A stretch of 8,842 nucleotides of DNA from Chlamydiota bacterium (GTDB lineage: Bacteria > Auribacterota > UBA3054 > B51-G9): NCBI GenBank assembly GCA_003648225.1, contig QMOL01000107.1, forward strand, positions 1-8,842, given 5' to 3'. A program made the translations under genes and the position numbers. The notes under the pieces are model-generated. The model did no database searches, was not told the origin of the DNA, and saw only the letters and a program-made list of their open reading frames with translations. Below, piece after piece: positions 6,008-8,842 of the stretch. The stretch's first letter is position 1; each line of letters opens with the position of its first letter.

Positions 6008-7498
6008 CTAAAATAATGGCGCGTTACTTATTAACAAATGAAGCAGACCGATAACGATGCACGAAAGGCCAAGAGGGATTTGATACATTTCCAGCAGTCT
6101 AATTTTGTCATCATATTTTTTTAAAAGTTCCTGTGCTTTTTCTGCTGTTTTGCCAGCTTTATCAGGTAGATTAGGTTTTTTGAGAAGAAGCTCTTTGCCG
6201 AGGAAAAGCCCAACAGCCATTGCAGCCAGTTGAGGAAGAATGTTTGAAAAGATAACGAACCTCAACATAAATAATTGTGCTACCGCGCCAAGTAAGCTCA
6301 GAGTGCCAATTGCAAGAACAATTACACCGATGATATTGGAGAGTGGAGTTAGTTTGTTATAAACTTTGTTTAAATGCGGTATTTTTTGTTTGAGCAACGG
6401 CGCCGCGGCAAGTATTCCAGCGATGATATTACCTAATGCTAAACCAAGCCAAAAGAGCGTGTTTATTAATCCGGTATTTCCGTCTGAGCTTCCACCTTCC
6501 GGAACATTTTTTCTTTTTATTTTCCAGATATTTCCAACAGTAATGCCGGTAAAAGGCGGAGATTTTTTTACATTCGGTTCTTCTTTTGTTAATAAACTCA
6601 ATTCAAAAACACGCGCAACGGTTTTATCTTTGGATTTATCGCTGTAAACAGCGAGATAAACCGGAAGATACCATTGAACAGTTTGCCCCAGCAAATTCTT
6701 TTTATGACTTCCCCAATCACCTCTTATAGCTACTGCAAGACAATGTTCTTTGTTTTTTTTGTTTGCTCCCCAGCCTTTGTCGTTCTTAAAATATTCAAGC
6801 GCTATAGCTGCAAGTTCATTCGGGTTACCCGGTCCCGCGAAGTTCTTATAATTACCCGGCCATTTAGCGTCATTGATTTTTTTATCGAATGCGGCAAATT
6901 TTTCTTTTCGCTGTTCATCAATTTTTGAAAGCATATCTTTTGCTTTTTCGTTTTTGGGATTAAACTTTATTGCGAAGTCTAATGCTTGTTTTAATTTATC
7001 ATAGTTTTGTTGATTTGCCTGAGCCGGGTAGGTGTCTATAGTTCGTTGAATATTTTTGGCATCCTGTACCAAAACATCGGATTTATCAATTTTAGCTTGT
7101 TCAACATTGTTCATAAATTTTTTGAGATTTTCATAGATATTGCCTGCTGGTGTTGAGGGATGTTCACCATTTTTCACAATAGATTTCATTTTTTCGTTAA
7201 TTTCCGAAGACGTTTTGCCGTAATTTTCTGTAAAGGAATTAAGTTGCTTCTCCAATGCCGGTTTCATATTTTTTTCATAATTATCCAATGTGGCAAGTAC
7301 CTTAGTATAATCAGTACCGATTATGTTAGGAGCGTATGACGGAACAACCGGTTCAATCTCCTTCGCCATTTGATTATAAGATTGCTGAAGCGCGCTCCAG
7401 TCTTTAATTGCTTCTTCTCCTGTCTTAGTTGCATATGAATAAGCAGAGCAAAAGATTGCAAATGTAACAAACAGAGTAGTGAGTGATAATTTTTTCAT
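6008..7498 (-). CDS. Unknown exported membrane protein with signal peptide and C-terminal transmembrane segments
   Basis: I do not recognise a named family. The protein has 496 residues. Residues 1-23 form a signal peptide (MKK, hydrophobic core, YSYA cleavage area). Residues 24-210 are charged and helical, with a TPR-like pair around 165-195 (LKQALDFAIKFNPKNEKAKDML). Residues 211-335 look like a compact domain with WPGNYKNFAGPG (213-224), LAVAIRGDWG (254-263) and WYLPVYLAVYSD (276-287). Hydrophobic segments suit transmembrane helices at about 343-368, 387-411, 413-435 and 473-491; a charged stretch (440-470) precedes the last. This suggests a large extracytoplasmic part anchored by a C-terminal bundle. 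An earlier in-frame ATG at 7513 exists, but AGGAGG lies within its first codons, so the Met at 7498 is the start. A consensus promoter drives the gene, and truA follows. Confidence 0.8.
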   Translation of the reverse strand: MKKLSLTTLFVTFAIFCSAYSYATKTGEEAIKDWSALQQSYNQMAKEIEPVVPSYAPNIIGTDYTKVLATLDNYEKNMKPALEKQLNSFTENYGKTSSEINEKMKSIVKNGEHPSTPAGNIYENLKKFMNNVEQAKIDKSDVLVQDAKNIQRTIDTYPAQANQQNYDKLKQALDFAIKFNPKNEKAKDMLSKIDEQRKEKFAAFDKKINDAKWPGNYKNFAGPGNPNELAAIALEYFKNDKGWGANKKNKEHCLAVAIRGDWGSHKKNLLGQTVQWYLPVYLAVYSDKSKDKTVARVFELSLLTKEEPNVKKSPPFTGITVGNIWKIKRKNVPEGGSSDGNTGLINTLFWLGLALGNIIAGILAAAPLLKQKIPHLNKVYNKLTPLSNIIGVIVLAIGTLSLLGAVAQLFMLRFVIFSNILPQLAAMAVGLFLGKELLLKKPNLPDKAGKTAEKAQELLKKYDDKIRLLEMYQIPLGLSCIVIGLLHLLISNAPLF

Positions 7499-7504
7499 AA
7501 TTTT

Positions 7505-7510
7505 CCTCCT
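7505..7510 (-). promoter_or_regulatory. Perfect Shine-Dalgarno AGGAGG that fixes the start of the membrane-protein gene
   Basis: On the minus strand AGGAGG lies 6 nt before the ATG at 7498. It overlaps codons 2-3 of the longer reading from 7513, which makes that upstream ATG unlikely to be used. Confidence 0.85.
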
Positions 7511-7541
7511 CATTTAGTTAAATATTAACAACGCATGCTAT

Positions 7542-7569
7542 ATTATATCAAAAAATTCCTGATTGTCAA
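7542..7569 (-). promoter_or_regulatory. Consensus sigma-70 promoter for the unknown membrane-protein gene
   Basis: On the minus strand TTGACA (7569-7564) and TATAAT (7547-7542) both match consensus 6 of 6 with a 16-bp spacer. TGA just before the -10 adds an extended -10 motif. The predicted start near 7535 gives a leader of about 37 nt containing AGGAGG. This is the strongest promoter in the window. Confidence 0.85.
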
Positions 7570-7576
7570 ATTGCAA

Positions 7577-7605
7577 TTTACAATCGATCTTTTTTTTGTT
7601 ATAAT
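7577..7605 (+). promoter_or_regulatory. Sigma-70 promoter for the Na+/phosphate cotransporter gene
   Basis: TTTACA (7577-7582, 5 of 6) and TATAAT (7600-7605, 6 of 6) are separated by 17 bp, with TGT forming an extended -10. The spacer contains a run of eight T. The expected transcription start is about 7612, one base before the ATG, implying a leaderless mRNA. The -35 is back to back with that of the minus-strand promoter, 7 bp apart. Confidence 0.75.
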
Positions 7606-7612
7606 ATTAATT

Positions 7613-8842
7613 ATGACTTTAATAAGTATTATAACTTTGCTTGGAGGTCTTGCGCTCTTCATTTACGGTGTTAACCTCATGAGTAACGGGATGCAGCAGG
7701 TGGCGGGCAAAAGACTTCGTTCGTTACTCGGGGCTGTTGTCCGGCATAAATCCGCAGGTCTTTTGGTTGGACTTATTCTTACTTTCTTTCTTCAGTCAAG
7801 TTCCGCTTCCACTGTAATGCTTGTTTCTTTTGTTCAGGCAGGAATTCTTGCTTTTCGAGATACAATTGCTCTTATCCTCGGCGCAATGATTGGAACGACA
7901 TTGACGGTTCAAATAATCGCGTTTAAGGTTTCTGATTACGCTCTTGCAGCGGTCGCGATAGGTGTTGCAATACAAATTTTCGGTAAATATGAACGTAGCA
8001 GAAATTGGTCGAATATTATACTTGGTATAGGATTGATTTTCTTTGGAATGGCAGTGATGAAAAGTGGAATAGCTCCGTTAAAAAACAGTCCGATCTTCGT
8101 TAAATGGCTGAATACGACAATGGGTAGTCCATGGCTTTCGTTTACTGTTGCGACTTTTTTTACTGCCGCTGTTCAGGCGAGCGCGGCAACTATTGCTTTA
8201 GTAATTTCATTTGCGGCAACCGGCATGCTTGGTAATTCATCTGAACAGATTTTGGCTGCCGCATTGCCGTTTGTGATGGGGGCAAATGTTGGAACAACAA
8301 TTACAGCCCTGCTGGCGTCCATTCACACCGGAAGAGAAGCGTTTCGTTGCGCGGTAACTCATACAATTATGAAATTAACTGGAGCGGTAGTTTGTATGTT
8401 TTTTATTGTTCCGATAGCCGGTGGTACTATGTGGCTCACGTCATTTTTCTGTAATGGCGAAGCTTCTTCAGCAAGAATAGTCGCGAATAGCCATACTTTT
8501 TTTAATTTAATAAATGTAGTGGTGTTTTTTCCAATGTCCGGATTAATCGCAAGATTTATGGTTTGGTTGATTCCGGAAAAAGCTGAAAAAAAAGTCTTCA
8601 CTTCTTTGGCATTTTCACATGACAGTAAAATTGACTTCGATACCGAATATAATGAATTGATCAATGCCCTTGCTGCTTACGCCAGAATGGTTGGTGAGCA
8701 AAATATGAAAGTGAGCAGCCAGTATGCCGCTCCTGACGAAACGCAACTCGAAATAATTGCTGATAGAGATGAAGCATTAGATACCGGTTATCATGAAAGA
8801 CGCAGTCATGCAATGTTTTTGTTTCAACTTCCTATAATGAAA
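7613..8842 (+). CDS. Na+/phosphate cotransporter family protein (NaPi-II / YjbB-like), 3' end outside the window
   Basis: This is a predicted inner-membrane sodium-dependent phosphate transporter. The frame is open for 410 codons to the right edge. The N-terminus LLGGLALFIYGVNLMSNGMQQVAGKRL (9-35) is typical of the family. The two inverted halves are visible: QSSSAST (61-67) with GAMIGTTLT (90-98), and QASAATIAL (188-196) with GANVGTTIT (223-231). ANSHTFFNLIN (291-301) is another family mark. The membrane part ends near 320. The following charged helical region (about 340-410) is where bacterial members carry a PhoU-like regulatory domain, but it is cut off. The second QSSSA box reads QASAA. 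No Shine-Dalgarno precedes the ATG, which sits about where transcription should begin. The start fits the family's N-terminus. The upstream frame is open, so a longer product is not excluded by a stop. Confidence 0.93.
   Translation, partial: MTLISIITLLGGLALFIYGVNLMSNGMQQVAGKRLRSLLGAVVRHKSAGLLVGLILTFFLQSSSASTVMLVSFVQAGILAFRDTIALILGAMIGTTLTVQIIAFKVSDYALAAVAIGVAIQIFGKYERSRNWSNIILGIGLIFFGMAVMKSGIAPLKNSPIFVKWLNTTMGSPWLSFTVATFFTAAVQASAATIALVISFAATGMLGNSSEQILAAALPFVMGANVGTTITALLASIHTGREAFRCAVTHTIMKLTGAVVCMFFIVPIAGGTMWLTSFFCNGEASSARIVANSHTFFNLINVVVFFPMSGLIARFMVWLIPEKAEKKVFTSLAFSHDSKIDFDTEYNELINALAAYARMVGEQNMKVSSQYAAPDETQLEIIADRDEALDTGYHERRSHAMFLFQLPIMK

Noticed and set aside
7561..7597. Hairpin followed by eight T on the plus strand, resembling an intrinsic terminator
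   Set aside because: No plus-strand gene lies upstream to be terminated (the neighbour is on the minus strand). The same bases are explained by two -35 boxes and a promoter spacer.
8359..8664. 101-codon open frame on the minus strand
   Set aside because: It lies entirely within the Na/Pi cotransporter coding frame on the opposite strand and shows no start signal or recognisable protein features.

Overview
The window looks like an ordinary chromosomal stretch from a PVC-type bacterium, most likely Lentisphaerota or Kiritimatiellota. This is an inference. It rests on a secreted beta-helix protein that opens with a YVSKTGANVPPYDSWANAA-type segment, ends in a short PEP-CTERM-like tail, and fits proteins I associate with those phyla. 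Base composition is moderately AT-rich and intergenic DNA is unusually rich in small palindromes. I see no phage, plasmid, transposase, CRISPR or defence gene, and no undescribed multi-gene system.

Layout: the 3' part of trpB (plus strand, cut by the left edge); a 292-bp spacer of repeats; a 542-residue alkaline-phosphatase-superfamily phosphodiesterase (plus); a 459-bp structured spacer ending in a terminator and a possible promoter; a 568-residue secreted beta-helix protein (plus); a 381-bp convergent spacer; then truA and an unknown 496-residue signal-peptide/membrane protein, both minus and possibly one transcript; a very compact divergent promoter region; and a Na+/phosphate cotransporter-like gene (plus) that runs off the right edge.

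The genes do not form an obvious pathway. They cover tryptophan synthesis, phosphoester hydrolysis, a surface protein, tRNA pseudouridylation, an unknown envelope protein and phosphate transport. The most interesting material is non-coding. Two different pairs of inverted REP-like hairpins (2696-2804 and 4945-5042) each contain two diverged copies whose stem differences are compensatory base-pair changes. A third, AT-rich inverted repeat of similar size lies at 746-865. All three sit downstream of plus-strand genes. The divergent region at 7499-7612 holds two near-consensus sigma-70 promoters whose -35 boxes are embedded in one shared palindrome. One promoter serves a gene with a perfect Shine-Dalgarno; the other appears to produce a leaderless mRNA.
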